Below, piece after piece: positions 53,460 to 64,000 of a stretch of 64,000 bases of DNA. This DNA is from Carya illinoinensis (taxonomy: Eukaryota > Streptophyta > Magnoliopsida > Fagales > Juglandaceae): assembly GCF_018687715.1 (NCBI RefSeq), contig NC_056759.1, forward strand, positions 4,009,501 to 4,073,500, read 5' to 3'. The translations under genes were made by a program, and so were the position numbers. Below the pieces are notes generated by a model, which searched no databases, had not been told where the DNA came from, and saw nothing but the letters and a program-made list of their open reading frames with translations. Position 1 is the first letter of the stretch. The number at the start of each line of letters is the position of its first letter.

Positions 53460-55305
53460 GTAAAACTTTAGCTTCTATATATCTCCCATTGTTTTTCCAC
53501 CTTGTAATCCTTCTTCTCCAAGTAATTGACCTTGATCTTGAGCTTGGTTGAATTACCACTCGCTTAGGATTGAAAACAATATCCATAGGTAGTACTTGTC
53601 AAAACTAAAAATTACAGAGCAACGTCCTAAGTCTTTGTTTCTACTTTTTAGCCTTCTGGGGAATTTGGTAGAACTCCAATACACCCTCCATTCGAAGCTT
53701 GCGGAAACCCTTCATTAAAGGCAGTTATGAGTACTCTTTTACAAAATAAATGCAATGTGGAAAAGTCGTAGGGAATGCAAGGACAGTAGCATTTAATTAT
53801 GGGAATCAATGAAATTAGTTAAGTAATTAGTTCCCCAGGAAATTAGTTGAGTAAACCAATGACCTCTTCCAACGACTTTCAATAATTTTAGCATCAACTC
53901 ATGAAAAGTAAAAGTAAATTTTATATTGGTTTAGCTGAGAAAAGGTTGCCCCACTTCTCTCCCATTCGCCCATATCTCGCCCAAATCACGAAAACCTTTG
54001 GTTTCTATTGTTCTTTTTTGTAATATTAGATTCACATGCTTGATTTTTGCTAGGATTAAGTCAAGAGCCCTGCTGTGTGAAAAATGATCTCTTTTTTTTA
54101 GGATCACTTTGTTAATTTTACTGCTACAGAATATTTATGGTTTCTTTTTTGGTTCAATTGTGGTAAAATATTTTCCAGCTGAATAGGTTTACTAATGAGC
54201 ATATGATAGGCCTGAATGGTGGAGTATTACATAGGACTAAATGAGTAGGAGAGCTTAAGGTAACAACAAAAGAATGGATACTAGGGTTCAGAGTTTAATT
54301 TTGGTAGAAGTTCCTGTTGTGTATGCTTTGTGTCTTCTGTTTTGGAGCTTATGAAGGGTTCTTGTTGTGATTCCAATTAGAAGGATGTGAACACCTTAAC
54401 ACTGTAATATTACCCAACAAACATGCAGAAAATAAACACATAAGTGAAGAGAAAACAGAAGGTTAAACCTTTTCAAAATGCAGTTTTTGTTTTTTGTAAT
54501 TCCTTGTTTTGGACAGATTTGGAAATAGAATGCTAGCTACTGCTTTGGTGGCTTATAACAAAATTGTGGTACCTTTATAGGTGGTGTATGAGGTGATGTA
54601 TGACCTTGTATGATCAGTTCTTGAAGGTGGTCAAATTTTGAGATGAAGAACAGAAATGGTTCCATTTGCACCATTACTGTTCGTTGGTTTGGGGTATTTA
54701 TTTGGGTGTTTATATGGGTTTAAAACATGAGTAGATGGCCTATAATTAGAAGCATAATTCATGCACACACATACAGATTTTTCCAACCATGTTTGGATTT
54801 TTGATATATGTGGAATTGGAGATGTAAGGGCCCATGGATATGTTGGGTTTTATTGTTGGGTTCTTGCTTTTTATATTGTAATTTGATCTGATTTTGGTAT
54901 TATATTGATGTGGGCATTCAGAATTTGTGTATTGTGAAGATGAAATGTTTTGCCATGTGGTTATTTTTAACGTGTTCTTTTCTTTTTTGATGGTCTAATT
55001 TTGTTTTCTAAACTTAATAAGTTATTCTTGTCCTGTTTTGTTACATTTTCTGCACTGTCTGTCCTATTTTCTTACATTCATCTTTAAGCTATTAGTAAAT
55101 AGCTGTAGTTTAGCAAAAATCAAGATATACCAAGTGGATCTTGCAATTGATGGTTTTCATTATAATATTGATTTTACTTTGTTGATTTTTTAGTCATAAT
55201 TGAATTTATCCTATAACTTGAATTGGCAAGTGAAGAACCAACCTGTTTGAGTTTGTTTTTCAAGAGGTTATTACCTATTTAAACTGTTTAGCTTTGATGA
55301 ATAAT

Positions 55306-55343
55306 AGACAGGCGTGTAGAAAAAATATTCTACACGCCTGTCT
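55306..55343. repeat. Perfect 16-bp hairpin
   Basis: AGACAGGCGTGTAGAA (55306-55321) and its exact reverse complement (55328-55343) with loop AAAATA. Its GC-rich arms stand out in AT-rich surroundings. Function unknown. Confidence 0.85.
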
Positions 55344-56684
55344 TGGCCAATTCTTGATGTTTTAGCATCTAAGCATGATTTCGCCAGCTGTTTTTCATGT
55401 TGAATAGTTGGGGAAAAGGCTTACTTGAAAGCACGTGTATGTTGGCGTAAGTTAGACTTACATGTAGCCATTAAACAACAAAGATTGATGGTGTCTCATT
55501 TTTATCTAATACACAGCGCAAGTGTGTTATCTTGTAGAAATAACAAGATTGTGTTATTTCTTTATCTTTACATACTTTTTTATGCCATGAACCTTGTGAG
55601 CTCTAAAGTCCTCTTACATGTATAAAAATAATAATTAATACGCTTCATTTTTCTTTGTAGGAAGAGTTACACCTGAGCACCGGTGTGTAATTTTTAGCTT
55701 TTACATGATGTTCTCTTGATCTTCTTACAAGAAAACATATACCCGACGCACATGTAAGTCTTCAACTGCAGTTGTTTGTGTTCAATATTTTGACCAATAT
55801 ATTGGAGATATCATCTGCAGTAGTTTGTCTTTGTGTGTTTGTATGCAATTGGTCGGCAAAACAAATATTGGATTTGTAGAATAAAATAAATCCAATACAC
55901 AAAAGTCATTGTATAATATAGTGGTTGTGGATCAAAGTGGACGCAGTGGGAAGTCTCCATGTTTGTCATTGGCCATGTTTTATTCATGTTTACTACTAAA
56001 TGTCAATATATACTTAACTCCACACTTGGCCATGTCAACTTTCAATAAAGTTACAACTATGAATGTAATTTAAATTATGAAATTAATTTAGTAGACTATT
56101 TATTGCCCTGATGAAAGGAATTAATTAAGATGGCTCTGTCTGTCTATCATGAGTCACTTTTCAATATTGTGTGGTTGACTTGAACTAATATATATATCTT
56201 ATTGTCACAAAGGTATTACGATCGACGATGCATATTATATATATATTCTCAAAGTTCTTGTCACATGTATCACTTCTAACATTAAATCTAAAATCTAACC
56301 TAAGATGTTAGATCAGCTGATTTAATTACTTCATGCATTTAGCTAAATTGATAGGAAAAAACACCATAACTTATAGAGAAATAATGTGATCTAATCAAGT
56401 TTTCAGATCAGGTTTTGTATTTGAGGCCTTAATTTGGGTACGTACTATGACTACAGTACGTATACTTAACATGTATATATATATTTATACAACATGGCCA
56501 ATAATATCATGTATAATGTAGAGTTTTTGGCGGACTTGGTAAATATTTTACCATTCAAGACATAATATGTGATCACCATGCATTCTTTTTTGACTTATCC
56601 TCGGATAATAAGATTGTGGAGAGGGAGAAACACGGAATCTATCTAGCCTTGAGCCACCTCTAAGATTAGAGTTACATATATCCT

Positions 56685-56710
56685 CCCCCCCCCCCCCCCC
56701 CCCCCCCCCC
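56685..56710 (+). repeat. Poly(C) run of 26
   Basis: An uninterrupted C homopolymer between TCCT and TCCTCTCTCC. Length may be inaccurate because such runs are error-prone in sequencing. Confidence 0.8.
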
Positions 56711-57085
56711 TCCTCTCTCCCCAACCAAAGGTAGATCTACCAACTCCTATACTTAAAAAAATATAAGCTGGTCGAAATATCCTCCATTACTAATGACATG
56801 AAAGAATTACCCTCCATCTCACTAGAAACCTATGCTAACATCAACTATGACCTATGACCTATAGGCACCTCCCTTCAATATCATTGACCTAACACATGTA
56901 TCGGATCCTTACATGTACATAACCATTCAACTCCATTTAAATAGTTCTATCCCTTCGATACCTTTGTGATTTCCTACATCTCCTTTCGCAATAAACAATT
57001 ACAAACTTTCATACAGTCCTTGATCTACCATTTATACTACTCATATGCCTTGCTTAACTTGTACAGTTCCCTGCGACCTGACCAT

Positions 57086-60000
57086 ATGGATAAGGCTTGG
57101 ATGCATATTGGAGATAGAATGCATTCTAACGATTACGCATCAGGCGTTAAACAATTCATGGATATGGCGAAGGCCCATGCATCGGGTAGAGACTGCATTA
57201 GGTGTCCATGTAGGAGATGCCGAAATCGAACTTTCCATCCTTTTTCAGTGGTTGAGGATCACTTGTTCAGAGTAGGGATAGATCCATCTTATACGGAATG
57301 GATCTTCCATGGCGAGGAGGAAACTTTGCCAGACACCACATCTTCTGACGAAGATGGTGATGCTGCCTATAACGACAATGACTACATTGATGATGTCGAC
57401 GAGATGTTAGATGATATCCGTGTGGGATCCTTTATGAACAATTCTGGTATAACAGAATTTTTTTCAGACGGGGGTCAAAACCGACACACCTCGTCTCCTC
57501 CTTTACACCTTAACTTCGACCAGTTGCTAGACGATGCCACTCAACCACTTTATCCTAGTTGCACAGAGTTCTCGAAGTTATCATTCATAGTCAAGTTGCT
57601 TCACATAAAGACAGTTGGTGGTTGGACTGTGAAGTCGTTCGACATGGTTATAAAGCTTCTGCAAGCTGCCTTTCCTCATGCTTTATTCCCTGACTCATAT
57701 AACGAGGCTCGCAGCTTACAGCGTGGTTTGGGCTTTACTTACACAAAGATACATGTATGCCCAAATGATTGTGCCTTGTTTTGGAAGGATAATGCCAATA
57801 AAGATGCATGCCCTAAATGTAATGCATCTAGGTGGGCCTCAAGCACAACTAACCAAAAGAGGCTACCCCAAAAAGTCCTCCGGTATTTTCCTCTGAAGCC
57901 GCGGTTGCAAAGGTTGTTTATTTCTCGGAAGACTGCCCAAGCTATGAGATGGCATGTAGAAGAGCGTGTTGACGAGCCCAACTTCATGAGACATCCTGCT
58001 GATTCTAGGGTATGGAAAGACTTTGATAACAAATATGAGGCATTTGCCCAAGATCCTCGTAATGTCAGACTTGCTCTAGCCAGTTATGGGTTTAACCCTT
58101 TCAATAACATGAGCAAACCGTACAGCAGTTGGCCAGTTTTGCTTGTGCCGTACAACTTGCCTCCTTGGTCATGCATGAAAGATCCATACTTGATGATGTC
58201 GTTGTTAATCCCTGGACCAAAGGCACCGGGAAATGATATTGACGTGTTCTTGCGTCCACTAATAGATGAGTTGAGAGAATTATGGGAAGATGGAATTCAA
58301 ACATATGATGCATACAAAGGCGAAATGTTCCTATTGAGGGCAGCGTTGCTCTGGACAATCAATGACTTTCCTGCATACGCAAATCTTTCAGGCTGGAGTA
58401 CAAAGGGTAAGATGGCATGTCCGACATGTAACTTTGAAACAGATGCATTATGGTTGAAGCATGGCCGAAAACATGCTTATATGGGCCATCGTCGGTGGTT
58501 GGGCATAGAGCACAATTGGAGGAAGAAAAAAAATGCTTTTAATGGAAAGGATGAATGCTGTCTCCAACCTAAAACCATTGCGGGACAGGCTTTAATGGAT
58601 CAATTACATGAGGTCTCCAACATCCAGTATGGTAAATCAACAAAGAAACGGAAACGTACCCCGAATGAACTTAATTGGACTAAAAAATGTATCTTCTTTG
58701 AGCTTCCTTATTGGTTAGACTTGGGATTGCGGCATAACTTAGATGTCATGCACATTGAGAAAAACATCTGTGATAACGTTTTGGGAACCCTGATGAATAT
58801 TGAAAGCAAAAGTAAGGACACTGTCAATGCGCGTAGGGACTTGGAAGATCTTGGACTAAGGAAAGAATTGCATTTACAGCATCAAGGTAATCATACTTAT
58901 ATGAGTCTTGCATGTTACATGTTAAATGGAACTGAGCGAAGAAGTTTTTGTGCACGCATGGCAGAAGTCAAATTTCCTGATGGTTTTGCCTCAAATATTG
59001 CCCGGTGTGTCAACGTTAATGAAGGAAAAATCATGGAAATGAAGAGCCATGATTGTCATATCTTTATGCAATATTTGTTGCCGGTTATTATTGGTGGGTA
59101 CCTACAACCAGATATTAGGGGAGCTTTAATAGAGTTATGCTCATTTTTCAAAGAATTATGCTCACGAACACTAGACACAAGGGTGTTGGAAAGACTTCAA
59201 GCTAATATCCCCGTCATTCTTTGCAAATTGGAAATGATATTTCCACCGGTATTTTTTGATATCATGGTGCACCTTGCTATTCATCTCCCAGATGAGGCAT
59301 TGCTAGCAGGCCCTGTTCAGTACAGGTGGATGTACCCTTTTGAGAGGTATCTGGGTAAATTCAAGCGGTATGTCCGCAACAGAGCTCGTCCAGAAGGCTC
59401 AATTGCTGAGGCATATGTTCATGTCGAATGTCTGACATTTTGCTCTATGTACCTTAATGATATCGAGACTAGACATAACCGAGAGGAACGAAACAGTGAC
59501 ACAGTTGGGCAAACCTCCCAAGAGTCAAGTTTATCGGTTTTCTCCCAAAAGGTGCGCCCATTAGGGGCAGCAAGAGTGGAAAAATTACCAGACGCACTGT
59601 TGGCCAAGGCCGAGTGGTACGTTCTTAATAATTGCGCAGAGATTGAAGACTATATAGAGTAAGTGCACGATCTATCCACAATTCAGCATTTTATTTGTCT
59701 CAGCATTTGTAAGTGGATAACTTATTTTATTGGTGGATTTGGTTTTCGTAGTGAGCACTATAACAAGATGAAAGAAGAGGACCTTAGCAACATTGAGCGA
59801 AGGCACCAAAGTCAATTCCCAACGTGGTTTAGAACACACGTAACATTCACTATCTTTTCATTTACAAACATTTCCCGTTATTTAACCTTTGAATTGACTT
59901 CTTTATTTTTTTTTTCAATCAAATATCCATGTTAGATCGCCGAGTTGCATGCTAAGATTCCCCCCGAGGTGACCGATGACATATATGCATTAGCATGTGG

Positions 60001-60706
60001 TCCAGATCTACTGGTCGCATCATATTCTGGGTGTATAATGAATGGAATTCGGTTTCACACGAAGGAACTCGAGGGGCGTCGCCGCACCCAAAACAGTGGT
60101 GTTGTTGTCCATGGCGACCATCAAGGATTGCCAGTGGACTTCTATGGTGTGTTGCAGGACATCATAGAATTACGTTATTTAGGTTGGCGTAAGTGTTTTT
60201 TGTTTAAATGTGATTGGTGGGACATTGGTGACATGAGAAGGGGGATACACATTGGGGATCACTTAACGAGTGTCAACACGTCTAGGCAATGGTACAAAGA
60301 TTTGCCTTTCGCTCTAGCATGCCAATCGTTGCAAGTTTTTTACATAAAAGACCCGACTTTGGGGGGTAGTTGGCACGTCGTACACAAGATAACAAATAGG
60401 AATGTTTACAATATTCGCCACAATACCTCCAAGTTGCATGAACTTGATGATGAATCCGACGTTGGTGAAATAAACGATGAGAGTGACACTGATCCTAGGA
60501 ACTATGGCTGTGTTAATGAAACTAATTTAGTAGACATGCTCAATCCATTGATCCGAGTAAATGAAGACAACTTGCCCGTTGATCCTTCAACACTGTCACA
60601 TGAACATTTGGCTGAAGGAAGTGACGATGAGGCCTTCATTGATGACGAAGACATTAACGACGCTTTTGTGTTGGAGAACATTGATGAGGGGGATAGCGAT
60701 GGTTAG
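57086..60706 (+). CDS. CACTA transposase TNP2 (TnpD-type), three exons
   Basis: Exons 57086-59658, 59752-59839 and 59936-60706 join at GT-AG sites (phases 2 and 0) to give about 1143 residues. The start MDKAWM is the usual TNP2 N-terminus, so the open frame upstream is not used. Residues about 4-80 form the transposase-associated domain with its CIRCPCRRC cysteine cluster. About 269-480 is the Transposase_21 catalytic core (LKPRLQRLF, YSSWPVLLVPYNLPPW, PGPKAPGNDIDVFLRPLIDEL). From about 632 comes DUF4218 (HDCHIFMQYLLPVII, MYPFERYLGKFKRYVRNRARPEGSIAEAY), and about 950-1040 is DUF4216 (VDFYGVLQDIIELRY, WWDIGD). The C-terminus is acidic. The enzyme cuts the CACTA ends with a 3-bp target duplication. 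At residue 334 the usual LASDGFNPF reads LASYGFNPF, replacing a conserved and possibly catalytic Asp. The gene is otherwise open, but this copy may be inactive. Confidence 0.92.
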
Positions 60707-63339
60707 TTGAATCTTGAATCTTTTTAGTTATTATATAGATTTATCCTGATGGTTATCTTATCCTATTTTTATGATAATGGTTTATCTAATTATAGATAAT
60801 GTTAATCATTAAAAACCATAGTTATTTATGTCATTGAATGCTTTTAATTTGGATATTCTAGCATACATGCACTAGGTGTCCATGATGGTATATGTTACAC
60901 ATGCTTTTTATTATGGGAATAAAAAGAGTATTATTAATTCACTATCATTTGGGTATATATTTTACCATGGGACTTATATTGATGTGTTTAATAATTTATA
61001 TTTTGTGTGTTTGCAGAGAGCGCCTGACTTTACGCATTGGGATATCATCTCCACACTTGAAGACTATGTGTGTGTAAAGGCATTATTTCGCATAAACATG
61101 GCCACTGTCTGTATGCTTTCTTTACTTTGACTTGCAACGTTGGATTTTGGTTCTCAACCAGTGCTGGCCCCATGCTCATTCAGAATGTTTACTATATATG
61201 AAAGCCTTACATTTTTGTCAAAAACCCAACTTGACTGAATTAAATTATTAAAGACTCCAACCATTACCTTTTTTAACTATTAATGTTGTTGACATGAGTA
61301 AAAGGTGAGCAGCCCAATACACATGATTTATACAACTACATATCAGTCACTGCAACCTATCAGAATTTAGTAAATACAAATGATAGTGCCTGTTAGAAAG
61401 AGAGATTGAACATGATATATAAAAAAAAATAGACTGAATATGATATATAAAAATAATGGACTAATCCAACGTTCATCTTTCTAATATGGTCAAGGGAAGA
61501 TAAATGTGTACAATTGTTTATAGCTGATATTCAGTTTGTTAGTTTGCTTGAACTCTAGTAGATAAATGCCTAGTAAAACCAGCAATGTATCTACAAATGA
61601 TGACCACACCCACTAGTCCATACAAGGTCTGTTTATTCCCTCAAATGTGACTTTTATAATATTACTGTTAAATCTAAAATATACATGTTTCACCTTTTTT
61701 TTCAATTTTCTTTTTGCTGATAAAGGTTAGTGGATTTCTAGGCTGTCCATCATGTCTATCCTAGTCTTACATTAATCCAACGTTCACATGGAAGCATCTC
61801 AATATTAGATCTTTACTCTAAAGAATTCATTCTCACATCTTGCTTGGTGAATATAATATTTCATGTTAAATATTCAAAAATATGCTACATTACTAAATGA
61901 GATTGGGCTGGAGGACGCTTGCTTAGTGTTAATTACAAATATTAGCCATTGCAAATGCACGGTTGTGAGGTCAATTTCAAACTGACCTTACCACAGTTTT
62001 TCCAAATGGTACATGTCTGGACAGGTAGGTCTCCAGATTAAACAATGATTGGATGAAATCATGTATAAGAAGATGGGTTTGAGGAAGAATTTAAAATGCC
62101 ATGGAGGATCTAAACTTACCACTAGTTATACACTTGGGTATCTCGATTATGGTATATGGCAATTGTGAGTACACGTCTACTAGTTTCTTAGGTGCAAAGA
62201 GAGGTGACCAATGTGTATGTCACCTTTGAACAGGTGGGACATACCATACTAATTGCCATATATAAACCAGAATCAACACTACTAATGATTTCTCACTTAT
62301 ATACTAACAATTTAGATCTTTAAAATGAAAAATAAAGAGTGACAATGAAGTACTTTGACCTTTCTCACATATATAAAAGGTTTGTTGCTTGGATGCTGGC
62401 TTTTTTAATTCCATGGCTTTGTTGTTAGATAATGGTGAAAATTATTTATACATAAAAAGCCAAGTCACATGCGGAATTGTAATATAGAATAGTGGAAATG
62501 TATATGCTAATATTAGAAAAGACAACGTTTTGGAAGGTGTCTTTGTTTTTGCGCCCATTGGGTTTGAGCAAATGGTACATTTTATAATATTTTGCACTCA
62601 AATATGGAGTAAAAGGGCATTAACTAGAAATGTGATAACTAAGGCATAAAAGGTCATTAACTAGAAATGTGATAAGGAAGGCATAATCTGATATTATGTA
62701 ATCGCTGTAGTTTGCACTCAAACTGTGGATTGTTGTTGTAACCATTGACAACAAATCACATGATGTTAGTGCATCGGCAAGATATATTTCTCAAAGTCAA
62801 AACGTCCATCGCTAGCATTAATGTCTCATTTTCAATTGCCATGGTCCATATATGTTTTAGGTGCAAATTTAATTCCCCGGTAATCTTTTGGCCAAATGGA
62901 AGGAGTATTTATATACTCTGTGAAAAATTAGACATACTTTTTCACAGAGTAATGTACCTTGTATTACAATGAATTTAATAAAAAAATTTCATTGCAATAT
63001 TCAGTATCACTTACGATCTACCATTTATAATTTACACAGGTAGGTCTACAAAATGGATGTGTTGTTGTAACATGAAATCTTTGAAAAATGTTCATGTATT
63101 GGTTTGAGTAAACAAGCTTCCCAATTAAAGATACATCATATGTTGCATAGGTAGAATTATGAGAATGAGAAATTTTAACACGTTAGCAATAAAATCCAAT
63201 GTCCAAAACATACTGGACATTTACGTTAAGAAAAAGTGCACGATTTATTTAATTCATTTTTCCAATACTTCCCCACAGGTTGGACACAAAGATACATTTC
63301 CGGCAGCCGGGCCCCAATTTATATGAAGGTGCATGTATT
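60707..63339 (+). other. CACTA 3' interior, no gene recognised
   Basis: AT-rich. An AG acceptor-like site at 61016-61017 (GTTTGCAG) precedes a 40-residue open stretch (DFTHWDIISTLEDYVCVK) that could be part of another element gene, but nothing recognisable follows. A TnpA-type DNA-binding gene was looked for and not found on either strand. Confidence 0.45.
62615..62688 (+). repeat. 37-bp direct repeat
   Basis: CATTAACTAGAAATGTGATAA occurs with the same flanks (AAGGCATAA) in two adjacent 37-bp units at 62615 and 62652. Confidence 0.85.
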
Positions 63340-64000
63340 TCGTAATATTAATGTTTTATTTTAATATACTCATATTCACCAATCTACTTTAGAGCTAACA
63401 TGTGTATAGAAGAATGCCGGATATGTACCTTAATCAAGATATAAAATTTGTCCAAATTTATATTTGATTGGTATTTGGAGTCTACCATATACTTAATATA
63501 TGTACAAGCGGTATACCAACTATATTCATTAATCAAGATATAATGAAGGCAGAGATTTTTATTTTATTGCATAGTGGAGTCTACCATATACTGCCCATGT
63601 GTATAAAATTCCATTTTTATTTTATTGCATAACAGAGTCTAACATATAGTCAACATGTATAAAAATGGAATGCCATTTGTCTTCATTATTCAAGATATAA
63701 AATTAAAGGGATTTTTATTTTATTTCATATTGGACCACATATACTTAACATGTGAACAAAACAATGAGATATATCTTCATTAATCAAGTTATAGAAATAA
63801 AGAGATAAATATTTTATTGCATATTAGAGTCTGTCATAGACTTAATATGTGTACAAAAGAGCTGCCAGCTGTCTTTCATTAATCAAGATATCAAATTGAT
63901 TAAGATTGTTTATTTAATTACATATTGGAGTCTACCCTATCACTTACATGTGTACAAAAGACTTAACATGTGTACAAAACAGCTGCCAGCTGTCTTGGAA
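63340..64000 (+). repeat. CACTA subterminal repeats, about 95 bp period
   Basis: Units share TTCATTAATCAAGATATAAA, TTTTTATTTTATTGCATA, TTGGAGTCTACCATATAC and TTAACATGTGTACAAAA. The ATCAAGATATA marker recurs near 63434, 63532, 63689, 63786 (as ATCAAGTTATA) and 63884. Arrays of short repeats close to the ends are typical of En/Spm elements, where they bind the element's TnpA-type protein. The array continues past the window. Confidence 0.75.

Larger units (their letters stand above)
53460..57085 (+). other. CACTA interior between the captured exon and the transposase
   Basis: About 3.6 kb without a convincing gene. Holds a perfect 16-bp hairpin at 55306-55343 and a 26-base poly(C) run at 56685-56710. 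Some of it may be intron or the leader of the transposase transcript. The open frame just upstream of the transposase start (56966-57085) lacks similarity to TNP2 proteins. Confidence 0.45.
50351..64000 (+). mobile_element. CACTA (En/Spm) DNA transposon, left end and body; right end beyond the window
   Basis: It begins with CACTACAAGAAATTTAGG, the canonical plant CACTA terminal inverted repeat, at the exact point where the duplicated spacer is interrupted. Next come a subterminal region with TGGCAAATA- and CGTGGAAAA-type motifs, a long non-coding stretch with a captured carboxypeptidase exon, a spliced TNP2 transposase, and about 95-bp subterminal repeats from 63340 to the window end. No right terminus (TTTCTTGTAGTG) was noticed before 64000. 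That all of 50351-64000 is one element is an inference from the order of parts. A nested or composite element is possible. Confidence 0.8.

Noticed and set aside
53234..53551. A functional serine carboxypeptidase gene
   Set aside because: Only the first exon is present. The catalytic Ser, Asp and His exons are missing in the following 3.6 kb, and the frame past the donor at 53460 is intron-like.
56966..57085. Longer TNP2 reading frame starting 40 codons upstream
   Set aside because: The extra residues are hydrophobic and unlike TNP2 proteins, whose N-terminus typically starts at the MDKAWM-like motif (57086).
62745..62972. 75-residue frame in the CACTA 3' interior
   Set aside because: No domain, no splice context and AT-rich composition as in the surrounding non-coding sequence.

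Overview
This window is nuclear DNA of a flowering plant, most likely a woody eudicot. The genes have short GT-AG introns, the spacers are AT-rich, and Ty1/copia, Ty3/gypsy, LINE, MITE and CACTA elements are nested in one another. I cannot fix the genus from the sequence alone. No rRNA, tRNA or CRISPR array was recognised.

Region by region: (1) 1-6.3 kb is a transposon graveyard: a copia gag/protease relic, a gypsy gag plus long terminal repeat (LTR), two LINE 3' ends (one with a clear target-site duplication) and a MITE. (2) 7.1-50.35 kb is a plus-strand tandem array of five clade-II-type plant glutamate receptor-like (GLR) channel genes, starting at 7358, 13065, 26015, 35715 and 41850. Only the first is intact: five exons, about 976 residues, with complete amino-terminal, ligand-binding, pore and membrane segments. 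The second is truncated and split by a gypsy-type LTR element that carries a nested LINE. The third and fifth share one copia insertion and two nonsense codons. The fourth has all exons but one CAG-to-TAG stop. (3) 18.3-25.9 kb separates GLR2 and GLR3. It holds a damaged copia element with unusual internal tandem repeats and a second copy of the gypsy fragment seen at 0.5-3 kb. (4) From 50351 to the window end lies what looks like one large CACTA (En/Spm) DNA transposon. It has a CACTACAAGAAA terminus, a captured first exon of a serine carboxypeptidase-like gene, a spliced TNP2 transposase of about 1143 residues, and subterminal repeats running off the end.

History that can be read directly: a 15,845-bp segment (25631-41475, containing GLR3 and GLR4) was duplicated in tandem. 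The second copy starts at 41476 and is cut at 50350, exactly where the CACTA terminus begins. The missing part of that copy, including a sixth GLR, is therefore predicted beyond the far end of the CACTA element, outside this window. Because GLR3 and GLR5 share the copia insertion and the same stops, they were already dead before the duplication.

Functionally, GLR1 would encode a plasma-membrane, amino-acid-gated cation channel subunit. The rest of the array is a record of birth, decay and transposon invasion.
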